From positions 1-32,413 of the IMG/VR virus record IMGVR_UViG_3300034103_001300: a stretch of 32,413 nt of DNA. The stretch is one strand, 5' to 3'. A program made the position numbers and the translations under genes. The notes below the pieces were generated by a model. It worked only from the letters and a program-made list of their open reading frames with translations. It was not told the origin of the DNA and ran no database searches. Positions 1 through 8,108 of this stretch are shown here, piece after piece. The stretch comes from a virus. Numbering within the stretch: the stretch's first letter is position 1; every line of letters begins with the position of its first letter.

Positions 1-47
1 AGTGCCCGATCAACTTCGAAGAATACCTGCGAGCCTATAACCTTTGA
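1..47 (+). CDS. C-terminal end of an upstream gene, truncated by the window
   Basis: An open frame starting at base 3 reads CPINFEEYLRAYNL and stops at TGA 45-47. It looks like ordinary coding sequence, but only 14 residues are visible, so no function can be given. Its stop codon lies inside the first TTGACA element, as also happens at the stop near 12057. It would belong to the gene just before the terminase small subunit. Confidence 0.35.
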   Translation, partial: CPINFEEYLRAYNL

Positions 48-49
48 CA
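44..49 (+). promoter_or_regulatory. TTGACA start-associated element, copy 1
   Basis: TTGACA lies 13 nt before the ATG at 63 (terminase small subunit). The TGA within it also ends the upstream reading frame. See the finding on this element. Confidence 0.5.
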
Positions 50-62
50 ATGGTTATGGGTT

Positions 63-650
63 ATGTCCCAAGGGTTATCGCAAGGCCAGATCGCCAAGGC
101 GCTCGGCATCAGCCAGCCAGCCGTTGCCAAAGCTGTAAAGCGCGGGATGCCTCTGACCAGCGTCGAGGCCGCGATGGAATGGCGGAGGATAAACCAGAGC
201 GCCAAGCGAAGCAAGACAGCCCCCGGTCAAACCTTAAAGGTCGAGCCGGTTGGGCTGTCGGCATTGCCAGAGTTACCCGACGAGTTGGCCGTGACAGATC
301 GGTTGCGGCGGATCGCCGTCAAAGACTTTGAGAACGCATCGACAATCCAAGAGCGCAGCGCGGCCAGCCGAACGGTCAAAGATGCCGAGGAAGCCCACGA
401 GACTAGGAAGCGTGATCTTGTTCGATCAGAGCAGGAGGCGCAAAATCTTATGCACCGCGATCAGGTGCAGTCGGTGATCGCCGAGGAGGTCGGAAAACTT
501 CGCGCCCTATTGGAAGCCATGCCTGGCGCTATCGCCCAAGCTGCCAACCCTCATGATCCTGAACTGGCCCGCGATGCCGTCGCCGACTACCTCGAACAAG
601 TCTTTTCAACCTTGAGCAATACCGGCCATGCGCTGCGAGTGGATTCCTAA
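63..650 (+). CDS. Terminase small subunit-like protein (Nu1-type, HTH)
   Basis: This 195-residue protein probably recognises phage DNA for packaging and partners with the large terminase encoded next. Residues about 4-30 form a helix-turn-helix (GLSQGQIAKALGIS, QPAVAKAVKRGMP) followed by a segment like the Nu1/MerR-type winged helix. The remainder is charged and largely helical (residues about 85-160, many Glu/Arg/Gln), fitting an oligomerisation region. Its position immediately before a GpA-type large terminase supports the call. The start at 63 places the HTH at the very N-terminus and lies 13 nt after a TTGACA element. Two earlier in-frame-looking ATGs nearby belong to another frame. The 3' end overlaps the large terminase start by 23 nt. 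Family assignment rests on the HTH and synteny, not on a full-length match. Confidence 0.75.
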   Translation: MSQGLSQGQIAKALGISQPAVAKAVKRGMPLTSVEAAMEWRRINQSAKRSKTAPGQTLKVEPVGLSALPELPDELAVTDRLRRIAVKDFENASTIQERSAASRTVKDAEEAHETRKRDLVRSEQEAQNLMHRDQVQSVIAEEVGKLRALLEAMPGAIAQAANPHDPELARDAVADYLEQVFSTLSNTGHALRVDS

Positions 651-2400
651 CAGCCGCGAGAAGGCGCTGGCCATGTGGCGCAGCCAATGGGTTCCCCATC
701 CTCGGCAAAGCGTCACCGAATGGGCTGAGTCAAACATCTCCTTTAGCTCCCGCTTCACATCGTCGCCGGGTCCGTTTCGCGTGCGGAGTTATCCCTATAT
801 GCGAGAATGGCTCGACGCATTCCATCCGGCCAGTGGCGTGCGCTCGATGGCGCTACTCTGCGGGGCACAGGTGGCGAAAAGCACGGCAATCCAAGTCGGC
901 ATGGCTTACCGCCTCGTTCGCGCACCGGCCCCCGCGCTGTGGGTGCTCGATACGCAAACAAACGCGCAATCATTCAGTGAGTCTCGCTGGCAAGTCATGA
1001 TCGACGACAACGAGGTGTTGCGCGCTCAGTTGCCCCGCAACAAAGACAAATTTAAAAACCTCGATCAAGCCTTTGCGCGGATGCACCTGTGGTTCATCGG
1101 CAGTAACAGCCCCGGTAACTTGGCCGGTCGTTCCATTTCGCTCCTCTGTCTCGACGAGGTGGACAAATACAAAACAAAGACCAAGCAGGAAGCTGCCGCC
1201 GTGCAGTTGGCCGTGCAGCGTGTCGCGTCCTTTCCGATGCACCTGATCGTCATGACCAGCACGCCGACCACTCAGGAAGGCTCAATCTGGAAAGCATGGC
1301 TCGAAGGCGACCAACGCCGATTCTGGTTGCCGTGTCCGCATTGCGGCGAGATGACGCTCCTATCGTGGCCCATGATGAAATGGGACGACGCTGCCCGCAT
1401 TGACCAGAATCAATGGGACTTGAAACGCGTCCGCGAAACCGCCCGCCTCGAGTGTCCGCATTGCAACGGCCACATCACCGACGCACTCAAGACCAAGATG
1501 CTACGGGGAGGGGAGTGGCGAGCCGAAAACGCCAACGCCCTGCCCGGCCACCGCAGCTATCACCTGTCCGCGCTCTACTCCGTCCGCCGTAGCTTTGGCG
1601 CCCTCGCCGTCAAATTCCTGCAAGACAAGCAATCCCTCATGGGCCTGCAAGATTTCGTCAACAGCATCCTCGCCGAGCCGTGGGAAGACGCCATGACCGA
1701 CGAAAGCCGCCCGCTCACCATCGGCGAATACAAGCTCCGCGACCCCATCGAAGAAGACACTGCCCGCATCATGGCCGTGGACGTGCAGCAGTCCTGCCTT
1801 TATTTCGTCTGCCGATCCTTCGCCAAAGACGGCAGTAGCAAACTCATCGACGAAGGCCAGTTGACTACATGGGCGGACTTGGAATTCAAAGTGCAAGAGC
1901 TCGGCCTCGACAAGCCCCGCAACATCGGCGGCACGATGGCGCGGTTGGTCGTGGTGGACTCCGGCTTTCGCACCGACGAAGTGCTCGATGTCTGCATCCG
2001 CAACCGCTACATCCCCGCCAAAGGCGAAGACCGCGCCGACGGCTACGGCGTGAAGGTCGGGCAAACCCTTCGCAAAGCCATCAGCGTGCTCAAGCCCTAC
2101 CGGCGCGGATGGTTCCTCATGCTCTTTTCCTCGCCCGCCGCGCAAGACGTTCTGGAATGGTTGCGAGGCGGGCGCGGCCCCGCATGGTCAATCGCCTCCG
2201 ATGCCTCCGAAGAATACAAAGCTCACCTCGACGCCCACCGCAAAGTGGTCAAACGCTCCGCGCTAACCGGACGCGAAAACTACATCTGGAAGCAAATCGG
2301 TCGCCGTCCTAACCACATGCTTGATTGCGAGCTCATGATTCTGGCCCTCGCCGAATACGGCAACATCATCAAGCCCAAGCTCGAGGACACCCCCGCCTAA
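628..2400 (+). CDS. Terminase large subunit, GpA family
   Basis: This is the ATP-driven packaging motor and nuclease of the head module, about 590 residues, close to lambda gpA in size. The ATPase half shows a Walker A-like GAQVAKST at 79-86, Walker B LLCLDEV at 172-178 and the coupling motif TSTPT at 210-214. Two CPHC knuckles at 236-239 and 276-279 form the zinc-binding insert typical of the GpA family. The RNase H-like nuclease half offers an acidic triad: D385 (IMAVD), D444 (VVVDSG) and D566 (HMLDCE). The start at 628 overlaps the small subunit gene. An in-frame ATG at 673 preceded by AGAAGG is an alternative, and would remove the overlap while keeping all motifs. No frame break is seen, so it should be functional. 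Confidence 0.93.
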   Translation: MRCEWIPNSREKALAMWRSQWVPHPRQSVTEWAESNISFSSRFTSSPGPFRVRSYPYMREWLDAFHPASGVRSMALLCGAQVAKSTAIQVGMAYRLVRAPAPALWVLDTQTNAQSFSESRWQVMIDDNEVLRAQLPRNKDKFKNLDQAFARMHLWFIGSNSPGNLAGRSISLLCLDEVDKYKTKTKQEAAAVQLAVQRVASFPMHLIVMTSTPTTQEGSIWKAWLEGDQRRFWLPCPHCGEMTLLSWPMMKWDDAARIDQNQWDLKRVRETARLECPHCNGHITDALKTKMLRGGEWRAENANALPGHRSYHLSALYSVRRSFGALAVKFLQDKQSLMGLQDFVNSILAEPWEDAMTDESRPLTIGEYKLRDPIEEDTARIMAVDVQQSCLYFVCRSFAKDGSSKLIDEGQLTTWADLEFKVQELGLDKPRNIGGTMARLVVVDSGFRTDEVLDVCIRNRYIPAKGEDRADGYGVKVGQTLRKAISVLKPYRRGWFLMLFSSPAAQDVLEWLRGGRGPAWSIASDASEEYKAHLDAHRKVVKRSALTGRENYIWKQIGRRPNHMLDCELMILALAEYGNIIKPKLEDTPA

Positions 2401-2402
2401 GT

Positions 2403-2408
2403 TTGACA
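2403..2408 (+). promoter_or_regulatory. TTGACA start-associated element, copy 2
   Basis: TTGACA lies 16 nt before the ATG at 2425, in the 24-nt gap after the terminase stop. The bases after it continue CCGCCGCG, a C/G-rich context shared by several other copies. Confidence 0.5.
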
Positions 2409-2424
2409 CCGCCGCGCGTTCACA

Positions 2425-2745
2425 ATGACGCCGCGCTCCTTTGTTTTCTCAGTCTGGGTAGCCAACAGCAAAGACGCGACAAAGACCGTTGCTGCGCTCG
2501 AGGCGATTGCCGCGAATAACTTCACCGTAGCCAAAGAGGGAGGGCGCGTCCTTGTCTCCGCCTCGATGGGGGGAAAGTCCTACTCATACACGCTCCCGCC
2601 CGACCAGACCGCAGGCACCGTTGCCGAGTTGGCGTTCTATGCGTGGAAGCAAATCAAAGACCTTTCGTCCGCCGACCTCGAGCTTTGGCTGACACGCAAA
2701 ACGTCGAAGACCTCCGTGGTCGCCTTCAATTACCCCCTCGTATGA
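2425..2745 (+). CDS. Small protein in the head-tail connector (gpW) position
   Basis: A 106-residue protein between the large terminase and the portal, where lambda carries the small head-completion gene W. I do not recognise the sequence. It looks like a mixed alpha/beta fold: a strand-rich first half (VFSVWVA, RVLVSAS), then a helix with AELAFYAWKQIKDL and a final strand. There is no signal peptide or membrane segment. The stop overlaps the portal start in an ATGA arrangement, implying coupled translation with the portal. Function is inferred only from position, and it is longer than gpW (68 residues). Confidence 0.65.
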   Translation: MTPRSFVFSVWVANSKDATKTVAALEAIAANNFTVAKEGGRVLVSASMGGKSYSYTLPPDQTAGTVAELAFYAWKQIKDLSSADLELWLTRKTSKTSVVAFNYPLV

Positions 2746-4238
2746 ACCTCGCCGACCGCTGGAAACTAGTCACCAAAGCCTTTAGCCCGAAGGCGCAAAG
2801 CTACGACGCCGCGCGCCCCTCGATCCAGCGCCGCTTCCCTTACAACGCCACCGCCGTTGATTCCCACATCGACGTCAGCGGAGCCGACCGCGAACGGCTC
2901 ATGAAACTCTCGCGCTGGGTGTATAACAACATGCCCTTCGTTCGCGGTCTGATCACTGAGAAAGCCCGCTACGTCACCGGCTCCGGCATCCGTCCGCAGG
3001 CGCGCTCGGGCGACGAAGCATGGGACGCCGCCGCCGAGGCTTTCTTCGAGCAATGGTCACGCGTGGCCGATATCCAAGGCCGTTACACATGGCGCGAAAT
3101 GCAACGCATCGCCTCCGTTGCCATCGACCGCGACGGCGAGGTGTTCTTCCGCACCACCGCGCAAGCGACCGGCTATCCCGCGCTGCAACTCATCCTTGCC
3201 CATCGCATCGGCGATGCGCGCAGTTCCATCTACGAGCCGAGCAATCCCGAAGCCCGCGAGATCGCCATGGGCGCAATCATCATCGACGGCGTGATCGTCA
3301 ATCAACAGATGCGCCCGGTGTCCTACCGCCATCTCATCGGCGACGGCGTTGATCCCTCCCAGCGATTTGAAGACATCCCCGCGCAGCAACTCATCCACGT
3401 CGGCGAGGCCAGCCAAGGCGACGAGCTCCGCTACGTCACCCCGCTCGCCCCCTCGATCAACCACCTCCGCGACGTGTCCGACGCCATCAGCTTTGAGAAA
3501 ATGGCGATCAAGATTTCCTCCTACGTTGCCCTTGCCATCAAGTCGAGCAACCCGCAAGGCGCAGACTTCTTTGGCGAATCCACCGCCAGCGTCAACGCCA
3601 ACGACAACTCCGAAGTCACCGTGGAATCCCTCGGCAACGCCGGGGGAGCCATCCCGCGTCTCGGCATGGGTGAAGACCTCGTGGCATGGAACAGCAATCG
3701 CCCGTCACAAAATTTCCGCGAGTTCTGCGACATGCTTCTCCGCGAAGTCTGCTTGAACATCGGCATCCCGTGGGAGTTCGCCGCGCGTCCTGCCGACGCC
3801 GGGGGAGCCGCCCTCCGTGCCGTGCTCGTCCGCGCCCAGCGCACCTTCGAGCAGCGCCAAGCCCTGCTTATCGACCGTCTCTGCTCCCGCGTTTGGGCGC
3901 ACGTCATCACGCTCGGGATGCAGCGCGGCCTCATCCCGCAAAACGACAACTGGTGGCGTGTCGAATGGCAGCGCCCCGCCGCCGCCTCCGTCGATTACGG
4001 ACGCGAAGCACAGGCCAACCTCAACGACGTCCGCGCCGGGCTTCGCACTTACTCGGAAGATTACAGCGAGCGCGGCCTCGAGTGGAAAGACGCCCTCCGC
4101 CAACGCGCCGCCGAGGCCAAATACCTTGCCGACCTTGCCGCCGAGTTTGGCATCAGCGCCGACAGCATCGCCACCTTCAACCCGAACCCCGCACCGGCCA
4201 CACCCGCCGAGACTTTGACACCGCAGCAAAGCCAATGA
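2742..4238 (+). CDS. Portal protein, lambda gpB family
   Basis: The portal forms the ring at the capsid vertex through which DNA is packaged and to which the tail joins. The 498-residue product matches the lambda-type portal in length and features. It has an N-terminal RRFPYNA segment, then RERLMKLSRWVYNNMPFVRG at about 50-70, typical of this family, followed by a region around DRDGEVFFR at about 125-135. Near the C-terminus IGIPWEF and a helical GAALRAVLVRAQRTFEQRQ stretch match the family's stem region. The start at 2742 overlaps the preceding stop (ATGA). The gene contains a TTGACA element in its last codons that serves the next gene. Confidence 0.92.
   Translation: MNLADRWKLVTKAFSPKAQSYDAARPSIQRRFPYNATAVDSHIDVSGADRERLMKLSRWVYNNMPFVRGLITEKARYVTGSGIRPQARSGDEAWDAAAEAFFEQWSRVADIQGRYTWREMQRIASVAIDRDGEVFFRTTAQATGYPALQLILAHRIGDARSSIYEPSNPEAREIAMGAIIIDGVIVNQQMRPVSYRHLIGDGVDPSQRFEDIPAQQLIHVGEASQGDELRYVTPLAPSINHLRDVSDAISFEKMAIKISSYVALAIKSSNPQGADFFGESTASVNANDNSEVTVESLGNAGGAIPRLGMGEDLVAWNSNRPSQNFREFCDMLLREVCLNIGIPWEFAARPADAGGAALRAVLVRAQRTFEQRQALLIDRLCSRVWAHVITLGMQRGLIPQNDNWWRVEWQRPAAASVDYGREAQANLNDVRAGLRTYSEDYSERGLEWKDALRQRAAEAKYLADLAAEFGISADSIATFNPNPAPATPAETLTPQQSQ
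4215..4220 (+). promoter_or_regulatory. TTGACA start-associated element, copy 3
   Basis: TTGACA lies 14 nt before the ATG at 4235. It lies inside the portal coding sequence (codons for E-T-L-T), so the element is kept even where it must also encode protein. Confidence 0.5.
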
Positions 4239-5317
4239 ACTCCGCCCGCTGGTATGCAATTCAACCGACCGATGACCGCGAAGCCCCCGAAAGCGTGGAG
4301 GTTTCGATCTACGACGAGATCGGGTTTGGCGGAGTCACCGCCAAGCAATTTGCCGCCGACATCAAAAAACTTAAAGGCCAGCACATCGACCTTCGCATCA
4401 ACAGCGTCGGCGGAAGCGTCACCGAAGGCGCAGCCATCTACAACGCCCTCAAGCGTCACAAAGGCGGCTTAACCGTTCACGTTGATGGACTTGCGGCCAG
4501 CATGGCCAGCGTCATTGCCATGGCCGGTGAGGAAACTCGCATGGCCGAAAACGCCCTCATCATGATTCACAACCCTTGGAGCATGACCATGGGCGACGCC
4601 GCCGACCTCCGCAAAGAAGCCGACGTGCTCGACAAACTCAAAGCCACCTTGGTCAACGCCTACGTCCGCAAAAGCGGCCAGCCCCGCGCGTCCATCGAGA
4701 AAATGATGGATGAGGAAACATGGCTCGATGCCGGTGAAGCCCTCCGCCTCGGCTTTGTGGACGAGATCGACGAACCGCTCGCCGCCGCAGCCTCCATCAC
4801 CCCCGAAGCCGCCCGCGCGCGATTCGCCACTTTTCAAAACTCTATGCAAGCCCCCGCTCCCCAAGCTCCCGCCGAGGAAGTCATCAGCGTCACCGACGCC
4901 CCCGTCACCGAAGGCGCGGTTGACATCTCCGAGGAAGATAACATGAACGCCGAACTCCAGGCCAAAGTTGACGCTCTGCAAATCGAGCTCAACGCCAAAG
5001 TCGAAGCCGAAGCCCTCGCCGCGCAAGTCGCCGAAGACACGGCCAAATCTCTCGAAGCCCTCAAGGCCGAAGTCGAGCGCCTCACCGCCGAAGTCGCCTC
5101 CAAGGATGACGAGATCCACGCGCTCAAAGCCGATGCCCAGAGCGCCGGTGCCCAAGCCGCCGCCATTGTCGCCAGCGTCGGCATTGATCCCGTGGTCGCC
5201 GCGCCCGTGGAAGCCGAGCTGACCGCCGCGCAGAAATTCGCCGCGATGGAAGGCCCGGATGCCGTCGCGTTCTACCGCGCGAACAAAGCCGCCATCCTCA
5301 AAACCTTTTACTCCTAA
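4235..5317 (+). CDS. ClpP-type prohead protease fused to a scaffold domain
   Basis: This 360-residue protein probably matures the prohead. Residues 1-200 form a ClpP/crotonase-fold serine protease: RINSVGGSV at 54-62, the nucleophile in GLAASMAS (Ser89), His112 in MIHNPWS, and an acidic residue near Asp159 in the MMDEETW segment. Residues about 237-320 are a long Ala/Glu/Lys coiled coil suited to a scaffold, and the last 40 residues (AAQKFAAMEG to LKTFYS) probably bind the capsid protein. This matches the lambda C/Nu3 design, although lambda C belongs to the S49 family rather than ClpP. It overlaps the portal stop by 4 nt and is followed after 21 nt by the major capsid gene. Confidence 0.92.
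   Translation: MNSARWYAIQPTDDREAPESVEVSIYDEIGFGGVTAKQFAADIKKLKGQHIDLRINSVGGSVTEGAAIYNALKRHKGGLTVHVDGLAASMASVIAMAGEETRMAENALIMIHNPWSMTMGDAADLRKEADVLDKLKATLVNAYVRKSGQPRASIEKMMDEETWLDAGEALRLGFVDEIDEPLAAAASITPEAARARFATFQNSMQAPAPQAPAEEVISVTDAPVTEGAVDISEEDNMNAELQAKVDALQIELNAKVEAEALAAQVAEDTAKSLEALKAEVERLTAEVASKDDEIHALKADAQSAGAQAAAIVASVGIDPVVAAPVEAELTAAQKFAAMEGPDAVAFYRANKAAILKTFYS
4920..4925 (+). promoter_or_regulatory. TTGACA start-associated element, copy 4 (internal)
   Basis: TTGACA lies inside the protease-scaffold gene, 17 nt before the in-frame ATG at 4943. It is followed by GAGGAA at 4931-4936, a plausible Shine-Dalgarno sequence 6 nt from that ATG. Confidence 0.5.
4943..5317 (+). CDS. Scaffold protein from an internal start (Nu3-like)
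   Basis: An in-frame ATG at codon 237 of the protease gene sits exactly at the boundary between the protease half and the coiled coil. It has its own GAGGAA ribosome-binding sequence and a TTGACA element upstream. Translation from here would give a 124-residue free scaffold starting MNAELQAKVDAL. Lambda makes its Nu3 scaffold in the same way from within gene C. The coiled coil shows a run of Leu/Ala heptads with Glu/Lys flanks. The internal product is an inference from signals and domain layout. Confidence 0.6.
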   Translation: MNAELQAKVDALQIELNAKVEAEALAAQVAEDTAKSLEALKAEVERLTAEVASKDDEIHALKADAQSAGAQAAAIVASVGIDPVVAAPVEAELTAAQKFAAMEGPDAVAFYRANKAAILKTFYS

Positions 5318-5338
5318 CCCCTAAACCCAAAAAACTCT

Positions 5339-6235
5339 ATGGCAACTATCTCAAGTTCCCTCAACGACAAGCTCATCGCGCAAGCCGCGCTTGAGTCCTT
5401 CACCGCAGACCTCGAACCGCTTTCCATCTTCACAACCTCGTATTCCAACGAAGTTGTCCGTCGTGGCGCGTCCGTCGAAGTTCCGCTCATCGCCAACCTC
5501 ACCGCGACCACCTTCGACAACTCCTACGAAGTCGACGGCGGCACGATGAACAAAGTCACGATCAATGTGGACACCCACCGCATCGTGACGGTTTCACTGT
5601 CCGACACCGAGTATTCCAAATCCTCGGTTGCCGAGATCACCAAGTTCGCCACGCAGCAAGGCCGCGCCTTGGCTCAGAGCGTGCTGACCTCGTTCTACAA
5701 CCTTTTTGTCACCACGGCTGGCAGCGCAGCGCAGTATAGCGCCTCGCTCACCAACCTCTCGGCCTTCACCATCACCAACGCCCGCGCCCTCCGCAAAGCG
5801 TTGTCCGATGAGAAAGCCCCGCTCACCGACCGCGCCCTCATCCTCAACACCGCGCTCTACGACAGCCTTCTGTCGCAGTCCGGCCTGTTGGATGCCAGCG
5901 CCTTCGGCAGCCGCGACGCCATCAGCGAAGGCCGCGTGCCCCGCGTGCTCGGCATGAACGTCTACGAGTCGATGATCCTGCCCGCCAACGGCATTAGCCT
6001 CTCCGCCATGGCCGTTCACCCCAGCGCCGCCGCCATCGCCGTCCGCGCCTTGGAACCCCAAGCGCCCAGCGAATACTTGGCCGCGACTGTGGTCAACGAT
6101 CCCGCCAGCGGCCTCGCCCTCGGCTATCGTCGCCACTACAACCCCTCGAGCGGCAAGCATTTCGTTTCCTTCGAGTGTGTGTTCGGCGCAAGCCGCGCGA
6201 TCACCGGCGCAGCGAAATTGGCTCTCGGAGCGTAG
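5339..6235 (+). CDS. Major capsid protein
   Basis: The 298-residue protein is the expected shell subunit: it follows the protease-scaffold gene directly and ends at a strong terminator. It has the look of a P22-type coat protein with the HK97 fold. There is a helical N-terminus (SLNDKLIAQAALESF), the GASVEVPLIA and VTINVDTHRIVTVSLSD strands at about 43-85, a long helix ITKFATQQGRALAQSV, and a C-terminal strand ending in VSFECVFGA. No delta-domain-like N-terminal extension is present, consistent with a separate scaffold. No TTGACA element or clear Shine-Dalgarno sequence precedes the start; the leader is A-rich. The function is firm by context; the subfamily is less certain. Confidence 0.85.
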   Translation: MATISSSLNDKLIAQAALESFTADLEPLSIFTTSYSNEVVRRGASVEVPLIANLTATTFDNSYEVDGGTMNKVTINVDTHRIVTVSLSDTEYSKSSVAEITKFATQQGRALAQSVLTSFYNLFVTTAGSAAQYSASLTNLSAFTITNARALRKALSDEKAPLTDRALILNTALYDSLLSQSGLLDASAFGSRDAISEGRVPRVLGMNVYESMILPANGISLSAMAVHPSAAAIAVRALEPQAPSEYLAATVVNDPASGLALGYRRHYNPSSGKHFVSFECVFGASRAITGAAKLALGA

Positions 6236-6269
6236 TTCGTCTCCATCTCCCCATAACTGCAACACGAAG

Positions 6270-6293
6270 CCCCCGGCCAACGCCGGGGGTTTT
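6270..6293 (+). terminator. Intrinsic terminator after the capsid gene
   Basis: CCCCCGGC (6270-6277) pairs perfectly with GCCGGGGG (6282-6289) around a CAAC loop and is followed by TTTTCGTTTT. It probably attenuates transcription between the capsid gene and the glycosyltransferase gene, 35 nt after the capsid stop. Confidence 0.85.
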
Positions 6294-6300
6294 CGTTTTG

Positions 6301-6306
6301 TTGACA
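6301..6306 (+). promoter_or_regulatory. TTGACA start-associated element, copy 5
   Basis: TTGACA lies 17 nt before the ATG at 6324 and immediately after the T-tract of the terminator. Confidence 0.5.
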
Positions 6307-6323
6307 ACCCATCTCCCGCCGAG

Positions 6324-8108
6324 ATGGAGAAAATCAGCCCACGCGAGCAGATCGCGCTTTGTGTTATCGTCGGCAACGAACCCAAACGCCTCGACCGTTG
6401 CCTCACTCAATTCGCCCCCGCCGTCGGCGAGATGGTTGTCGTTCACGCCTGCGGAGCCGAGGCCAAGAGTCTGAAAGTTGCCGAGGTTTGCCAGAAGCAC
6501 GGCGCGAAATACGACGTCTACACCAACGCGCCCGGCAACGAATGGCCGCATGTGGATTCGTTTTGCGATGCCCGGCAAAAGTCCTTCGACCTCGCCACGA
6601 AGCCTTGGGCGCTCTGGGTCGATAGCGACGACACACCCGGCCCGAACTTCGCCACCGCCCTGCACGAGCTTTTGGAAAAGCACGGCGAGAACTTCGATGC
6701 CTTCGCCCTGTATCACAACGTCGCCGGGCGCGGCATCGCTCACAACCTCCGCGAGCGTCTTGTTCGGCGAGACAAAGGCAAGTGGGTCAACCGCATCCAT
6801 GAGAATTTCCAGATGGACGCCGGCACGAACATCGCCCGCTGTGACGCCCCGACCGTGGTGCATTTGCCCGATGACGAACCCAAGCAGGGCAACCACCGCA
6901 ATCTGACCATTCTCGAAAGCATCCCCGAAGCCGAGCGCACCGTCAGCGAGCTTTACCATTTGCACGGCGAATACATGGGCCACGGACGCAAAGCCGAGGC
7001 CATCGCCCTCGCCAAACAAGCCCTCGCCCATCCCGACCTCAAAAGCACCGAACGCTATGAGCTTTGCCTTAACATCGCCGAGCTCGCCCGCCCGGAGATT
7101 TTGGAAACCGGCACGACCGAACACAACGCCATGCTGACCGCGCTGCACAGCGCCTACCGCACGCAGCCGAACCGCCGCGAAGCCTTGGCGCTGCTTGGGG
7201 CCATGCACCTTGACCTCGGCGACCTCGTGACCGCCGAGGCGTATTTACGCGCGATGATGGCCCTGCCGCGCCCCATCGAAAAACCATGGACGCACCGCGA
7301 CGGCCTTTACGGTTGGGCCGGGGAGGCGCTTTGGGCGCAATGGCTTCGCCTGACCGGCCAAGCCGACAAAGCCGACGCCATCGAACGCGCCCGCCTCGAG
7401 GGCCACAAGTATTCCATTAGCGTGTGCCATCCCACCCGAGGCCGCGCGCAACAGGCCGCGCTCACCCGCAAACGCTGGCTCGATGCCGCCGCCAACCCCG
7501 AGCGCATCGAATACATTTTCGGCTTTAGCGCGGACGACGAGGAATCGGTCGGCATCCTTTCCCGTTTCCGTCATGCCATCTCGCCAGCCGGAAACCTCAA
7601 TCGCATCGGCGGCACCGCCGTGCAGAATTACAACGCCGCCACCAACGCCGCGACCGGGCAAATCATCATCACCGCCCAAGACGATGTGTTCCCGCCGCTC
7701 CATTGGGATGTGGCCATCGAGGACGCCCTCCGCGCCCATGTGGACGCCAACCAGCCCGCCATTCTGAAAATCGCGGACGGCTACCGCAACGACGACCTCA
7801 TGGTCACGTTCTGCGTCACCCGCCCGACCTTCCCGCACCTCGGTTACGGCGAGCAAAACATCCTTACGCCCGAATACGCCGGGGTCTTTTCCGATACGGA
7901 GTTTTCCATGCGCGCGAAGCGCAGCGGCTTTCTTGTGCCGTCCGATCTGGTCTTCAAGCACGAGCACCCCTTCTGGAATCCCGCTGTGCCATCCGACGCC
8001 ACCTACGTTGCCGAAAACTCCGAGGATGCCTACCAAGTCGGCGAGGCCATCTTCCGCCGCCGCAACCCCGACCTCGTGCCTAAGGCTGACACCGCCCCCA
8101 GCGCATGA
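6324..8108 (+). CDS. Two-domain glycosyltransferase with a helical-repeat linker
   Basis: The 594-residue protein combines two GT-A-like domains. Residues 1-200 resemble family 2 glycosyltransferases: LCVIVGNEPKRLDRC at 12-26 and a metal-binding DSDD at 100-103. The middle (about 200-355) is helical with TPR-like pairs such as AEAIALAKQALAHP and REALALLGAMHLDLGD. A second nucleotide-sugar-type domain begins near 361 (ISVCHPTRGRA), with AQDD near 450 and KHEHPFW near 545. Lying between the capsid and head-tail joining genes, it probably modifies a virion protein or host surface sugar; the acceptor is unknown. The start at 6324 is supported by an element 17 nt upstream; longer frames into the terminator are rejected. 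The stop overlaps the next start (ATGA). Confidence 0.85.
   Translation: MEKISPREQIALCVIVGNEPKRLDRCLTQFAPAVGEMVVVHACGAEAKSLKVAEVCQKHGAKYDVYTNAPGNEWPHVDSFCDARQKSFDLATKPWALWVDSDDTPGPNFATALHELLEKHGENFDAFALYHNVAGRGIAHNLRERLVRRDKGKWVNRIHENFQMDAGTNIARCDAPTVVHLPDDEPKQGNHRNLTILESIPEAERTVSELYHLHGEYMGHGRKAEAIALAKQALAHPDLKSTERYELCLNIAELARPEILETGTTEHNAMLTALHSAYRTQPNRREALALLGAMHLDLGDLVTAEAYLRAMMALPRPIEKPWTHRDGLYGWAGEALWAQWLRLTGQADKADAIERARLEGHKYSISVCHPTRGRAQQAALTRKRWLDAAANPERIEYIFGFSADDEESVGILSRFRHAISPAGNLNRIGGTAVQNYNAATNAATGQIIITAQDDVFPPLHWDVAIEDALRAHVDANQPAILKIADGYRNDDLMVTFCVTRPTFPHLGYGEQNILTPEYAGVFSDTEFSMRAKRSGFLVPSDLVFKHEHPFWNPAVPSDATYVAENSEDAYQVGEAIFRRRNPDLVPKADTAPSA
8086..8091 (+). promoter_or_regulatory. 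CTGACA variant of the start-associated element
   Basis: CTGACA followed by CCGCC lies 13 nt before the ATG at 8105, within the last codons of the glycosyltransferase gene. Confidence 0.4.

Noticed and set aside
1501-7208. Long open frames on the minus strand opposite the terminase, protease, capsid and glycosyltransferase genes
   Set aside because: They run antisense to well-supported genes and arise from GC-rich third positions; their products are Gly/Val/Ala/Asp-rich strings without domains or start signals.
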